From the NCBI GenBank assembly GCA_021789395.1, contig JAJYJP010000008.1, forward strand, positions 1 to 19,064: a DNA stretch of 19,064 nt, read 5' to 3'. Shown here in pieces: positions 11,149 to 18,433 of this stretch (positions are counted from its first letter, which is position 1; every line of letters begins with the position of its first letter). Under the pieces are notes generated by a model, which was not told the origin of the DNA, ran no database searches, and saw nothing but the letters and a program-made list of their open reading frames with translations. Position numbers and translations under genes: made by a program. The stretch is from a bacterium. GTDB taxonomy: Bacteria; Patescibacteriota; Minisyncoccia; Moranbacterales; UBA2206.

Positions 11149-11646
11149 ATGCGTATCATTAGTTTTCTAGCAACTCTGCCGATCCTCTGGGCTGTGATTT
11201 TTCCACAAACATCATTGGCCGCCGGACCGGCATTAACAACTAATGAAACACAAACAAAATTCAAAATACAAGATAATAGCCAAGTAATCGAAGAGATTTT
11301 AGACGGCAATCACATTCCCTACAATTATCCGGGATATAAGCCGGTTAAAAATCCCAAGCTTAAAAAAATTGTCATCAATGCTTCCGCTTATACGGCTTCA
11401 GCCGACGAATGCGGCAAAAGCGACGGAATAACTGCGAGCGGAACCAAAGTTCAAGAAAACAAAACTCTCGCTTGTCCGCCGCAATATAAATTTGGAACAT
11501 TGGTCCAAATTGACGGTTACGGCACATACATTTGTGAGGATCGTGGGGGAGCGATCAAGGGAAACCGCTTTGATATCTACATGCGAACTAAAAATCAGGC
11601 ATTCACATTCGGAAGACAACATCTGTTAGCGACAATCATTCAATAG
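11149..11646 (+). CDS. Secreted 3D-domain protein (cell-wall-associated)
   Basis: A 165-residue protein with a signal peptide (hydrophobic about 4-24, ending TSLAA). A linker leads to a C-terminal 3D domain from about residue 75: INASAYTAS, GITASGTKV, the ACPP segment, FGTLVQIDGYG, EDRGGAIKG (Asp130) and RFDIYM (Asp141). The 3D domain, named for conserved aspartates, is the double-psi barrel shared by MltA-type lytic transglycosylases, Rpf/Sps-like proteins and YuiC, and acts on or binds peptidoglycan. Lytic transglycosylase activity is plausible but not shown, since stand-alone 3D proteins vary. It is expressed from a near-consensus promoter with a 5' hairpin and ends at its own terminator. 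Confident on domain and secretion. Confidence 0.88.
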   Translation: MRIISFLATLPILWAVIFPQTSLAAGPALTTNETQTKFKIQDNSQVIEEILDGNHIPYNYPGYKPVKNPKLKKIVINASAYTASADECGKSDGITASGTKVQENKTLACPPQYKFGTLVQIDGYGTYICEDRGGAIKGNRFDIYMRTKNQAFTFGRQHLLATIIQ

Positions 11647-11650
11647 CAAA

Positions 11651-11675
11651 AGCACCCTATTTGGGGTGTTTTTGT
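11651..11675 (+). terminator. Terminator after the 3D-domain gene
   Basis: CACCC (11653-11657) pairs with GGGTG (11664-11668), extended by A-T and G.U pairs and followed by TTTTTG. Confidence 0.7.
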
Positions 11676-11735
11676 TTGACTACGCCACTTAATTTTGATA
11701 AGCTAACTTTGTTATTTATAAAAAATTAATACTTT

Positions 11736-11806
11736 GGTCGCGTGGCCGAGCGGTTAGGCACGGGTCTGCAAAACCCTTTACCCCGGTTCAACTCCGGGCG
11801 CGACCT
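11736..11806 (+). tRNA. tRNA-Cys(GCA)
   Basis: The acceptor GGTCGCG pairs with CGCGACC with discriminator T, the usual cysteine identity base. The anticodon loop is CTGCAAA (anticodon GCA) and the T arm is CCCGG/CCGGG. There is a C.T mismatch at the top of the anticodon stem. Confidence 0.93.
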
Positions 11807-11826
11807 CACTTTTAACATCATGCCAA

Positions 11827-11909
11827 GCCGCGGTGGTGAAATGGTAGACACAAGGGACTTAAAATCCCTCGGCAGCAATGCCATGCGAGTTCGAGTCTCG
11901 CCCGCGGCA
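11827..11909 (+). tRNA. tRNA-Leu(TAA)
   Basis: A class II tRNA. The acceptor GCCGCGG pairs with CCGCGGC, the anticodon loop is CTTAAAA (anticodon TAA), and the variable arm is long. No intron is present, unlike the group I intron found in this tRNA in cyanobacteria. Confidence 0.95.
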
Positions 11910-11919
11910 CAAATCTGAC

Positions 11920-11925
11920 AGGAGG
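11920..11925 (+). promoter_or_regulatory. Strong Shine-Dalgarno sequence
   Basis: AGGAGG lies 8 nt upstream of TTG 11934 and overlaps the in-frame GTG at 11925, so TTG is the likelier start. It stands out because most genes in this window lack such a site. Confidence 0.75.
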
Positions 11926-11933
11926 TGAAACTT

Positions 11934-12365
11934 TTGAAAAAATTGTTCTTTGTTATGATTTTTTTGGTTTTATTTTTCCCTTCCGTTGTCCAAGGAGCAG
12001 ACATTGCAAATACGCCGGCTTTTTCCTCCGTAAGATTCATGGATGCTCCTCATTTTACCCAGCCGAAGGATAACGAACTGTATCGGGATCTCGGATACAT
12101 AGCAAAACATAACTGGTTGGGAGATTTGGGTATTTTCAAAGATTGGCCCGTACATCTAGATACGCGGGGAATCACGGCAAACATAAATTATTTCCATGGA
12201 GGATTTTACAACGATGAACAGTGGAGGAACTTTCTAAAGGAAAGTCCGGACGCTTATCCCAACAAACTCCACTTCGACGCATTAAGCAAAGGACGGATGG
12301 AAATACATATCTCAATTACCATTCCGTTCGTAAATGTAAACCTAAAAAAATTTTTTCCTTTTTAA
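11934..12365 (+). CDS. Small secreted protein of unknown function
   Basis: A 143-residue protein with a clear signal peptide: KK at the N-terminus, a hydrophobic core FFVMIFLVLFF and a likely cleavage site after VVQGA (about residue 22). The mature part of about 120 residues is rich in aromatic and histidine residues (MDAPHFTQP, AKHNWLGDL, INYFHGGFYNDEQW). The HNW-to-NYFHGG region loosely recalls secreted sortase-like or NlpC-like proteins, but I see no decisive motif and assign no function. The start is TTG 11934, chosen from the AGGAGG 8 nt upstream; a GTG at 11925 would overlap that site. The coding sequence begins 24 nt after tRNA-Leu(TAA) and ends in a terminator shared with the opposite strand. 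The C-terminus (VNVNLKKFFPF) is abrupt, so the gene could be 3'-truncated. Confidence 0.68.
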   Translation: MKKLFFVMIFLVLFFPSVVQGADIANTPAFSSVRFMDAPHFTQPKDNELYRDLGYIAKHNWLGDLGIFKDWPVHLDTRGITANINYFHGGFYNDEQWRNFLKESPDAYPNKLHFDALSKGRMEIHISITIPFVNVNLKKFFPF

Positions 12366-12405
12366 AAAAAGCGGGTAGCCCCAGAGCTACTCCGCTTCTT
12401 TTTTT
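12364..12405. terminator. Bidirectional terminator between convergent genes
   Basis: An A run, GCGG and GTAGC (12371-12379) pair with GCTAC, CCGC and a T run (12386-12405), with one bulged T. The U-tract works on both strands. The stop codon of the uracil-DNA glycosylase gene (12387-12389) lies inside the hairpin. Confidence 0.8.
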
Positions 12406-12977
12406 ATCTTTTTTAAAACTTTCGGAATCCGTCTGAAATCTTTGATCAAAGTTTCCCGCATACCGCCGTTGTAAAGCGCGGCGGCCGGATGGTATAAAGT
12501 GTAGAAGATTTGTTTGCCGATGCCCGGAATTTCCCGACGCATCGCCTTGCCGTGAACTTGCGAAATTTTCATTCCCGGCAAAAATCTTTCCATACTATGT
12601 CGGCCCAAAGTAACGATCAATTTCGGCTGGATAATTTTGATCTGCGCCAAAAGCCATGGCCAACAAGCCGCAATTTCATCAGGAAGCGGATCGCGATTTT
12701 GAGGTGGACGGCATTTCACCACATTTGCGATGTAAACATCTTCTCGTTTCAAATTTATCATCGCCAACATTTCATTCAGAAATTTTCCAGCTGCTCCGAC
12801 AAAGGGATGGCCGGTCTCATCTTCTTTTTGTCCCGGCGCTTCGCCGATAAACATGATTTCCGCCTCCGCATTGCCTTCGCCAGGGACCACATTTTTGCAA
12901 ACAGGCCGCAAGGCACACGCGGAGCATTTCGCCATACGCGCGTTCAGTTCGTCCAGTTGTTCTTTTTTTGATTTCAT
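12387..12977 (-). CDS. Family 4 (iron-sulfur) uracil-DNA glycosylase
   Basis: A 196-residue family 4 uracil-DNA glycosylase, which removes uracil from DNA to leave an abasic site. The N-terminus has the Cys18-x2-Cys21 pair and a further cysteine (27). GEAPGQKEDETGHPFVG is the family 4 active-site signature. NVVKCRPPQNRDP and AACWPW supply the remaining cluster cysteines, so a 4Fe-4S cluster is expected. HPAAALYNGG is the second active-site motif. Its ATG overlaps the stop of the upstream phosphoesterase gene by 4 nt (ATGA), so the two are translationally coupled. It sits third in an operon with nfo, which cuts the abasic sites this enzyme makes. Confidence 0.93.
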   Translation of the reverse strand: MKSKKEQLDELNARMAKCSACALRPVCKNVVPGEGNAEAEIMFIGEAPGQKEDETGHPFVGAAGKFLNEMLAMINLKREDVYIANVVKCRPPQNRDPLPDEIAACWPWLLAQIKIIQPKLIVTLGRHSMERFLPGMKISQVHGKAMRREIPGIGKQIFYTLYHPAAALYNGGMRETLIKDFRRIPKVLKKIKKEAE

Positions 12978-13477
12978 TTCAAATTGTGAATTCTTACTAG
13001 ATCAAACTTGCCGTTTTCCGTATCCCAAACCGCAAAAGTCGGCGGATAAATTTCTCCGGCCACATTGCCCGGATTCAATATTATGCAATTTTTGATCTTT
13101 TCCATCCATGGCTTGTGCGTATGGCCATGAAAAACAAAAGTATATTTCCCAGTTTCACACAATTTTTTAGCGCTATCAGGATAGTGCACGAAAGCGATTT
13201 TTATTCCGGCAATTTCTGCTTCTCCAAACTTTTCATAAATTTTTGTTTTTTTATATTCTCCTGCGTGCTCAAAATTTCGGAGTTGGTCATTATCCGCATT
13301 GCCAAAAGTATAATGGATAATTCCGCTAAAATTAGCGTTTAAAAAATCAAGTGTTTCCGCCGAGGCCAGATCGCCGCAACAAATTACGGTTTTAATCCCT
13401 TCTCTTCCGCAATAATCCAACACTTTTTTCAAGTTCACTTCGTTATTATGAACATCGGAAATGATAGCTATTTTCAT
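12974..13477 (-). CDS. YfcE/MJ0936-type metallophosphoesterase
   Basis: A 167-residue calcineurin-like phosphoesterase of the small YfcE/MJ0936 group. The two-metal site is complete: Asp8 and His10 (SDVHNN), Asp36 (CGDLA), Asn60 (FGNAD), His98 (VHYP), and His119 and His121 (GHTHKP). NPGN near the C-terminus is also typical. Members hydrolyse phosphodiesters in vitro and their cellular substrates are mostly unknown. The gene overlaps both neighbours by 4 nt (ATGA), between nfo upstream and the uracil-DNA glycosylase gene downstream. A role in processing DNA or nucleotide repair products is an inference from position only. Confidence 0.9.
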   Translation of the reverse strand: MKIAIISDVHNNEVNLKKVLDYCGREGIKTVICCGDLASAETLDFLNANFSGIIHYTFGNADNDQLRNFEHAGEYKKTKIYEKFGEAEIAGIKIAFVHYPDSAKKLCETGKYTFVFHGHTHKPWMEKIKNCIILNPGNVAGEIYPPTFAVWDTENGKFDLVRIHNLK

Positions 13478-14301
13478 TTTTTATCTCTAAATCTTTTTAA
13501 AGTTTCGATATCTTTTTTGTTTCCCGGCGCTTCCGTTTCACAGATCATATCAATTTTATTTTTTTGCGCGAAAGAAACAACTTTTTGAAAAGCCTCCGAA
13601 CCGATCTTTCCCTGTCCGATGTGTTCATGACGATCACGATTAGATCCACAATCGGCCTGACTGTCATTAGCATGGATCAATTTGATATTTTCAATTCCGA
13701 TTTCTTTATCAACCCTTTCCAAAGTTTTTTCGAAATTGCGCCAATCGTATCCGGAAGCGAAAGAATGCTGGGTGTCCAGACAGATGCCGACAATGGACGG
13801 GCTGTTTACTTTTTTTATAATCTCCGCCAATTCCTTGAGCGAATCGCCGATGATTTCTCCGGCGCCGGCACTGTTTTCCAAAAGAAGTAATGTCTTTCCG
13901 TTATAATTTTCCAAAGTTTTTTTGAGCATCTCAACAGTCTTCTTAATTGATTCTTTATGTCCCAACTCTTTGGCGGTCCCGATGTGCGTCATCACGTATT
14001 TGGCGCCGATCAGGTTGCCACGCTCCAGCTCGCTGCGGATAGCGCTAGATGATCCGTAACGAATCCGGTTGTTGGCCGAAGCAAAATTGATATAATACGG
14101 CGCATGTATGTAAACTTCTTTAATTTTAAAATTTGATTTTTGAGTTTTAAATTCTTTTACCGCCGCCGGCGTAAGCTCTGGAGCTTTTCCGCCCTGAGGC
14201 GACCGCGTAAAAATTTGGATTACCTCACAGCCAACTTCCGCACCATTTTTAGGCGCGTTCTGGATCCCTCCGGCAATAGAAACATGACATCCGATATTCA
14301 T
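13474..14301 (-). CDS. nfo: Endonuclease IV (AP endonuclease, family 2)
   Basis: About 275 residues from ATG 14301. Endonuclease IV cleaves DNA 5' to abasic sites through three zinc ions in a TIM barrel. The expected metal ligands and signatures are present: GCHVSIAGG at the start, YIHAPYYINFAS, MTHIG, LLLENSAG, GICLDTQHSFASGYD, LIHANDSQ, RHEHIGQG and ICETEAPG. An ATG at 14319 would add six residues, but a TAAAAT box (14310-14315) lies 8 nt upstream of 14301 and inside the longer version, so 14301 is preferred. It is the first gene of a tight three-gene repair operon; its stop overlaps the next start by 4 nt. Confidence 0.94.
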   Translation of the reverse strand: MNIGCHVSIAGGIQNAPKNGAEVGCEVIQIFTRSPQGGKAPELTPAAVKEFKTQKSNFKIKEVYIHAPYYINFASANNRIRYGSSSAIRSELERGNLIGAKYVMTHIGTAKELGHKESIKKTVEMLKKTLENYNGKTLLLLENSAGAGEIIGDSLKELAEIIKKVNSPSIVGICLDTQHSFASGYDWRNFEKTLERVDKEIGIENIKLIHANDSQADCGSNRDRHEHIGQGKIGSEAFQKVVSFAQKNKIDMICETEAPGNKKDIETLKRFRDKK

Positions 14302-14309
14302 ATAATATA

Positions 14310-14318
14310 ATTTTAGCA
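14310..14318 (-). promoter_or_regulatory. -10 box of the nfo operon
   Basis: Read on the minus strand this is TGCTAAAAT, an extended -10-like element 8 nt before ATG 14301. The predicted leader is at most a few bases. It follows the nrnA terminator directly. Confidence 0.45.
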
Positions 14319-14320
14319 TA

Positions 14321-14347
14321 TAAAAAAATTCAGTCTAAACTGAATTT
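14321..14347 (-). terminator. Terminator of the infB-rbfA-nrnA operon
   Basis: On the minus strand AATTCAGT and ACTGAATT pair over loop TTAG and are followed by a run of T, immediately after the nrnA stop codon. Confidence 0.75.
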
Positions 14348-15309
14348 TATATTATTTCCCATCCATTTTCCGTTTCAACAATTTTCCCTTTAACCTCGAA
14401 CCCGCTGGCCAGCTTATGGCCGCCGCCGCCGAACTGGGCGGCGATTTTTGAAACATCGACGCCTTTATATTCTTCGCTGCGCAGGCTGCCTTTGATAATT
14501 CCATCGCTACGCTCGTAAAGCACCAGCGCAAATCTGGTTCCCGGGACGGTATTCAAAACGCTTGCCACATAAGCGACATCCTCCGTGCCCGCGCCGCACT
14601 CTTCCAAATCCCGCTGAGTCAGGACCGAAACGATCATTCCATTTTGCCAATTTATCCTGGCCTTATCGAACGCCTTGCCCCACAGCTTCAGCGTGGTCAG
14701 CTTTTTATTTGCAAAGCTGGTCTCGACAATTTTGGAAAGTGGTGCGCCTTTCTTCATTAAGACCGAAGCGATTTCCATGACGTGGGCGGAAGTGTTGGAG
14801 TGTTGAAACATGCCGGTATCGGATAAAATACCCAGCAGCAAAAACATCGCCATTCTTCTTGTAATTTCTATTTTGTTAAAAATGAAGAACTCATAAATAA
14901 TTTCACATACCGAAGAAAATTTCGGGTCAATGACATTTATGTCACCCTTGAGCGTTATGTCCGGATGATGATCGATAAGCGCAGTCACTTGATTTTCTTC
15001 GATCAGCGGGATTATTTTTTTATATCCGCGTTCGACGCTGTCACAAGCAATGATCAGATTGTATTTCCGTATGTTCAAATAGTCGGGAAGTTCAAATTTT
15101 TCTTCCGAGAGTGATTTTAAATATTCTGGGTATGGATCGTAACAAGCCACGTCCACATTCTTTCCCAAGCTTTTTACATATTCTTTCAAAGCCAGCACTG
15201 ACCCAACCGTATCGCCATCCGGATGGCTGTGCGCAAAAAGAAGAATGTTTTCCGATTCTTTTATGACAAAATTCAGCGTATTAAATTCCTGCGCAAACTT
15301 CTGCATCAA
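14347..15309 (-). CDS. nrnA: DHH-family oligoribonuclease / pAp phosphatase (NrnA-like)
   Basis: A 320-residue DHH/DHHA1 phosphoesterase. The DHH domain shows HSHPDGDTVGS (27-37), IACDS, IDHHPD (motif III) and LSDTGMF (motif IV). The DHHA1 domain ends in QFGGGGHKLASGF, the substrate-binding loop. NrnA degrades short RNA oligonucleotides and in some bacteria dephosphorylates pAp. Two adjacent ATG codons are possible starts; the first is used. It lies 36 nt after rbfA and ends at a terminator. The infB-rbfA-nrnA order is conserved in many bacteria, though the usual nusA and truB partners are not present here. Confidence 0.92.
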   Translation of the reverse strand: MMQKFAQEFNTLNFVIKESENILLFAHSHPDGDTVGSVLALKEYVKSLGKNVDVACYDPYPEYLKSLSEEKFELPDYLNIRKYNLIIACDSVERGYKKIIPLIEENQVTALIDHHPDITLKGDINVIDPKFSSVCEIIYEFFIFNKIEITRRMAMFLLLGILSDTGMFQHSNTSAHVMEIASVLMKKGAPLSKIVETSFANKKLTTLKLWGKAFDKARINWQNGMIVSVLTQRDLEECGAGTEDVAYVASVLNTVPGTRFALVLYERSDGIIKGSLRSEEYKGVDVSKIAAQFGGGGHKLASGFEVKGKIVETENGWEII

Positions 15310-15345
15310 TTTTTAGCAAAAATGCGACTTGTCCGCCGCATTATC

Positions 15346-15675
15346 TTATAACTGTTTTATCAACCTTTCTATTTCGTCCGCCTTCGATTCCGTCATATCC
15401 ACTCTGAATTCAATCTTAGGCAACGGCTTCATTTTCAGTCTCTTATTCAACTTGCCCTGGATCTGATAGAGTTCTTTGCGGAGCGTTTTTATTCCGTAAT
15501 CTATTTCCTTTTCAGGAAAAATACTTACGAATATTCGAGTATACCGAAGGTCCGGCGTCGTGTCAACCTTCGAAACGGTCACAAAAACCCCGGACTTAAG
15601 ACTGAGGTCGCGCGAGATGATTTCGCTTATATTCTGCTGGATAAGCGAATTGATTTTATTAAGTCGTTCAGACAT
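15346..15675 (-). CDS. rbfA: 30S ribosome-binding factor A
   Basis: A 109-residue protein with the KH-like fold signature of RbfA: MSERLNKINSLIQQNISEII at the start, VTVSKVDTTPDLRYTRIFVS, and LKMKPLPKIEFRVD near the end. RbfA helps mature the 5' end of 16S rRNA in the 30S subunit. The length is normal. It starts 5 nt after the infB stop codon, which fits translational coupling in the infB operon. Confidence 0.95.
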   Translation of the reverse strand: MSERLNKINSLIQQNISEIISRDLSLKSGVFVTVSKVDTTPDLRYTRIFVSIFPEKEIDYGIKTLRKELYQIQGKLNKRLKMKPLPKIEFRVDMTESKADEIERLIKQL

Positions 15676-15680
15676 AGATT

Positions 15681-17459
15681 CTAGAGCGTTTTTTTCTTCA
15701 CTTCTTCTTTGTACGAAACCAGAACATCCCCCTCCTTGATCTTGGTTTCGCCCTCAAAAGTGATGCCGCATTCGTTATCGCGCGGCACTTCATCGGTCGC
15801 AACCTTATTCTGCTGGAGATTGCCTAATTTTCCTTTACCAATAATTTTGTCGCTGCGTACGACATCAATTAATGAATCCTTGATAATTTTTCCGTCCGTC
15901 ACTTTGCCACCCACAATCATAGATTTCTTTTCCGTCCGAAATATCGCCAGTACTTTCATTTTCCCAAAATCAACTCGCTCGATTTCCGGCGGCAGCATCT
16001 CAATCAGCCTATTTTTTATGTCCTGCACCAGCTCATAAATAATTTTGTAATTCTTCACTTCGACTTTTCCGGTTTCCGCCATGCGCTTAGCCACCGGAGT
16101 TATCTCCACATTAAATCCGTAGATTACCGAGTTGGAATTTTGCGCCATCCGTACGTCCGATTCCGTGATATTGCCGACGCCGATCGCAATGTAGTTTACC
16201 GCTACTTCGTCAGACTTTATTTCCGAAAGAATCTGCTGGATAGCTTCCAGGGAGCCTTGTACGTCCGATTTTACTATTACGTTAAGTTTTTTTATTTTTT
16301 CGTCAGCGATCGTTTTGTAAATCTTTTGGGCCGTCAGCTCGCCAAAGCCAGTCTCGGATTTGCGCTTCAATTCTTCAAAACGGGTCCGTGCCAAAGATTT
16401 AGCCGAGACTACCTGCAAAATATCATTGGAATTAGGCGTCGTATTTAATCCTATAACACTGACTGGAACAGACGGCCCTGCCTCCGCCAGTCTTTTGCCC
16501 GTAAAGTCTTCGATTCGGCGAACACGGCCGTGCGTCGTCCCGGCAATAATATCTTGCCCTTCCTTCAGCGTTCCCGTCTTCACCAACACGGTCGCTGCCG
16601 GACCTTTTTGCGGATCCAGGTGCGCCTCCAAAACAATTCCGAGAGCGTCCCGTTTCTGGTCGGCCTTGAAATTTTCCACTTCATTGAGCAAAAGAATATT
16701 TTCCAAAAGATTGTCAATGCCGATATTTTTCTTAGCACTTATTTCAGCGCTCAAAACATTGCCGCCCCATTCTTCCAAAAGTATTCCGTTTTCAGCCAAT
16801 TCTTGTTTGACTCGCTGCGGATTGGCTTCCGGCTTATCGATTTTGTTTATCGCGACAACTGTCGGGATTTTTTTCGACAAGAGATATTCAATGACTTCTT
16901 TAGTTTGCGGACGCACACCGTCGTCGGCCGCCACCACTAGAACCGCGATGTCGGCAATACTTACTCCGCGTTCCCGCATCGCGCTGAACGCTTCGTGTCC
17001 CGGAGTATCGACAAAGGTAATCACCTGTCCTTTTTTCTTAACTTGATAAGCGCTGATATGCTGGGTAATTCCGCCCGACTCTTTAGCGGCCACGTTGGCT
17101 TTCCGGATCGTATCGAGCAAGGTGGTTTTTCCATGATCGACATGCCCAAGAATCGTTACGACCGGCGGACGCGACTGTAATTTTTCGTCCGATTCTTTCT
17201 CTTTTTTTAAAATTTCCAGAAGTTTCTCCAAAGTCATCTGCCCTTCCGTCTCCGCAGTTTCCTCTTCCACCTCAAATCCCAGATCCTGAGCGATAATTGA
17301 AGCCGTCTCGAAATCGATCTTCTCGTTGATCGTTGCCAAAATTCCGTTCTTCATCAGCTCGGCAATTACTTTTCCCAGCGGCAGCCCTAAAAGTTCGCTG
17401 AATTTTTTTACAGTGATCGTTTCGGGTAATTTAATTTTTTTCCTGACAAATTCAGACAT
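15681..17459 (-). CDS. infB: Translation initiation factor IF-2
   Basis: A 592-residue IF-2, the GTPase that places initiator tRNA on the ribosome. An IF2N-type segment (about 15-65) replaces the long N-terminal region of enterobacterial IF-2, which totals about 890 residues. The G domain has GHVDHGKT (105-112), GGITQHISAYQV, DTPGHEAF (151-158), NKIDKPEA (205-212) and SAKKNIG. The middle and C-terminal domains follow (SDVQGSLEAI, GFNVEITPVAKRMAE). ATG 17459 is preferred over the in-frame ATG at 17486, because the first nine codons of the longer form are formed by an intergenic repeat and AGG lies about 10 nt before 17459. It is followed closely by rbfA and nrnA. Confidence 0.95.
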   Translation of the reverse strand: MSEFVRKKIKLPETITVKKFSELLGLPLGKVIAELMKNGILATINEKIDFETASIIAQDLGFEVEEETAETEGQMTLEKLLEILKKEKESDEKLQSRPPVVTILGHVDHGKTTLLDTIRKANVAAKESGGITQHISAYQVKKKGQVITFVDTPGHEAFSAMRERGVSIADIAVLVVAADDGVRPQTKEVIEYLLSKKIPTVVAINKIDKPEANPQRVKQELAENGILLEEWGGNVLSAEISAKKNIGIDNLLENILLLNEVENFKADQKRDALGIVLEAHLDPQKGPAATVLVKTGTLKEGQDIIAGTTHGRVRRIEDFTGKRLAEAGPSVPVSVIGLNTTPNSNDILQVVSAKSLARTRFEELKRKSETGFGELTAQKIYKTIADEKIKKLNVIVKSDVQGSLEAIQQILSEIKSDEVAVNYIAIGVGNITESDVRMAQNSNSVIYGFNVEITPVAKRMAETGKVEVKNYKIIYELVQDIKNRLIEMLPPEIERVDFGKMKVLAIFRTEKKSMIVGGKVTDGKIIKDSLIDVVRSDKIIGKGKLGNLQQNKVATDEVPRDNECGITFEGETKIKEGDVLVSYKEEVKKKTL

Positions 17460-17486
17460 TATTTTGCCTGAACCGCAGACTGACAC

Positions 17487-17512
17487 TGATTATGCTGATT
17501 ATGCTGATTTTA
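17487..17512. repeat. Short tandem repeat, 9-bp unit
   Basis: TGATTATGC occurs twice in tandem (17487-17495 and 17496-17504), followed by a partial third unit. It lies between the DUF4446 gene and infB, next to a small hairpin-like stretch containing TTTCAGC. Confidence 0.6.
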
Positions 17513-17560
17513 ATTTCAGCCCAATCAAGCGCGTCCAGGTGCAAATCAGCGATTCTGATA

Positions 17561-18079
17561 TTAATTTATTTTTTTAGTTTCGTTTCCGATCGCGGTCTTG
17601 ATTACCTGTTCTTCCTCTTCTGTCAAAGGATATTTTTCCGATTTTCCGCCGACGATGGATTTAGAATAAATTCTGGCGCCGTCCCTGGTAAAAAGCGACG
17701 AGACCACAATGCCATTATTTTTTCCATTAAGAAGCACCAAGGAAAAACTCTGATCGCCGCCGACGTCATTGAAAGGATTGAATCTAACCAAAGCCACTTT
17801 ATGCAGTCCGCGATAAGCCAAGCCGTTTATCTGATTGGAAATCGAATAAAGCTCCTGGATTTCTTTGTCTAGTGATTTGATCGAGTGTGAATGCTGGACA
17901 ATCACGTCTTCCAGATTCTTGATATTGCCTCCGGAAAATATCGCTTTGTTCTTTTCCTTAAGCTTTTTTACAGCTATTTGAAGAACAGTGTTCCAAATTA
18001 TGAGCGCCAAAACCGCAACAATCATAACCAATACAACTATTGCCGAATAATTATCCAAAATATGCGAGAGGGATTCCAT
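17561..18079 (-). CDS. DUF4446 family membrane protein
   Basis: A 172-residue protein with one N-terminal membrane segment (about 12-29), a charged coiled-coil-like region (about 36-85) and a C-terminal domain. The stretch from HKVALVRFNPFNDVGGD through SFSLVLLNGKNNG to RDGARIYSK is typical of DUF4446, a family of unknown function common in Firmicutes and Patescibacteria. The C-terminal domain is probably cytoplasmic, following a single helix. It stands 101 nt upstream of infB on the same strand with no clear infB promoter, so the two are probably cotranscribed. Confidence 0.85.
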   Translation of the reverse strand: MESLSHILDNYSAIVVLVMIVAVLALIIWNTVLQIAVKKLKEKNKAIFSGGNIKNLEDVIVQHSHSIKSLDKEIQELYSISNQINGLAYRGLHKVALVRFNPFNDVGGDQSFSLVLLNGKNNGIVVSSLFTRDGARIYSKSIVGGKSEKYPLTEEEEQVIKTAIGNETKKIN

Positions 18080-18089
18080 AATTCCATTA

Positions 18090-18095
18090 TTTATA
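18090..18095 (-). promoter_or_regulatory. -10 box of the DUF4446-infB operon
   Basis: Minus-strand TATAAA ends 10 nt before ATG 18079, giving a leader of a few bases at most. The -35 region is poor. Confidence 0.35.
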
Positions 18096-18167
18096 ACTTA
18101 CCTTAGCCTATCACTAATAAAGCCGGATGTAAAGAAAATCCGCCTTAAATTGAAGTTTTTTATGTTG

Positions 18168-18254
18168 CGGAAGCGGGAGGATTCGAACCTCCGGTACCCT
18201 TTCGGATACACCTGATTTCGAGTCAGGCCCATTCAACCGCTCTGGCACGCTTCC
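18168..18254 (-). tRNA. tRNA-Ser(CGA)
   Basis: A class II tRNA on the minus strand. The acceptor GGAAGCG pairs with CGCTTCC with discriminator G, the serine identity base. The anticodon stem CCTGA/TCAGG carries loop CTCGAAA (anticodon CGA) and the variable arm is long. CCA is not encoded. Confidence 0.95.
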
Positions 18255-18314
18255 AGTCAATATAATTAAATGTATAAAATTTTTTAAAATAAAGCAATAA
18301 AACCCCTTTGAGAC

Positions 18315-18343
18315 TGGACAAAAGCCTTTTGGTGTGCTACAAT
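18315..18343 (+). promoter_or_regulatory. Promoter of rpsO
   Basis: TGGACA (18315-18320) and TACAAT (18338-18343) are spaced 17 nt, with TGC just before the -10 (extended -10). Transcription should start near 18350, leaving an 84-nt leader. Confidence 0.75.
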
Positions 18344-18366
18344 TAAATCGTAACAACTTAATTAGC

Positions 18367-18420
18367 AAACATTAGTTACGGCACGCTTGCCCGCCTCTGG
18401 CGGGGACCTAACGAATGTTT
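18367..18420 (+). promoter_or_regulatory. Structured rpsO leader, possible S15 autoregulatory element
   Basis: An outer stem AAACATTAGTTA (18367-18378) pairs with TAACGAATGTTT (18409-18420) with one A.G mismatch. An inner GC-rich hairpin CCCGCC/GGCGGG with loop TCT (18390-18404) sits in its apical part. S15 of many bacteria binds its own leader RNA, so autoregulation is plausible. Confidence 0.5.
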
Positions 18421-18433
18421 CGCCGAAAAACCC

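Noticed and set aside
12510..12971. Plus-strand open frames over 12510-17180 opposite the repair and translation genes
   Set aside because: They are antisense to well-supported genes and show no family motifs or ribosome binding sites.
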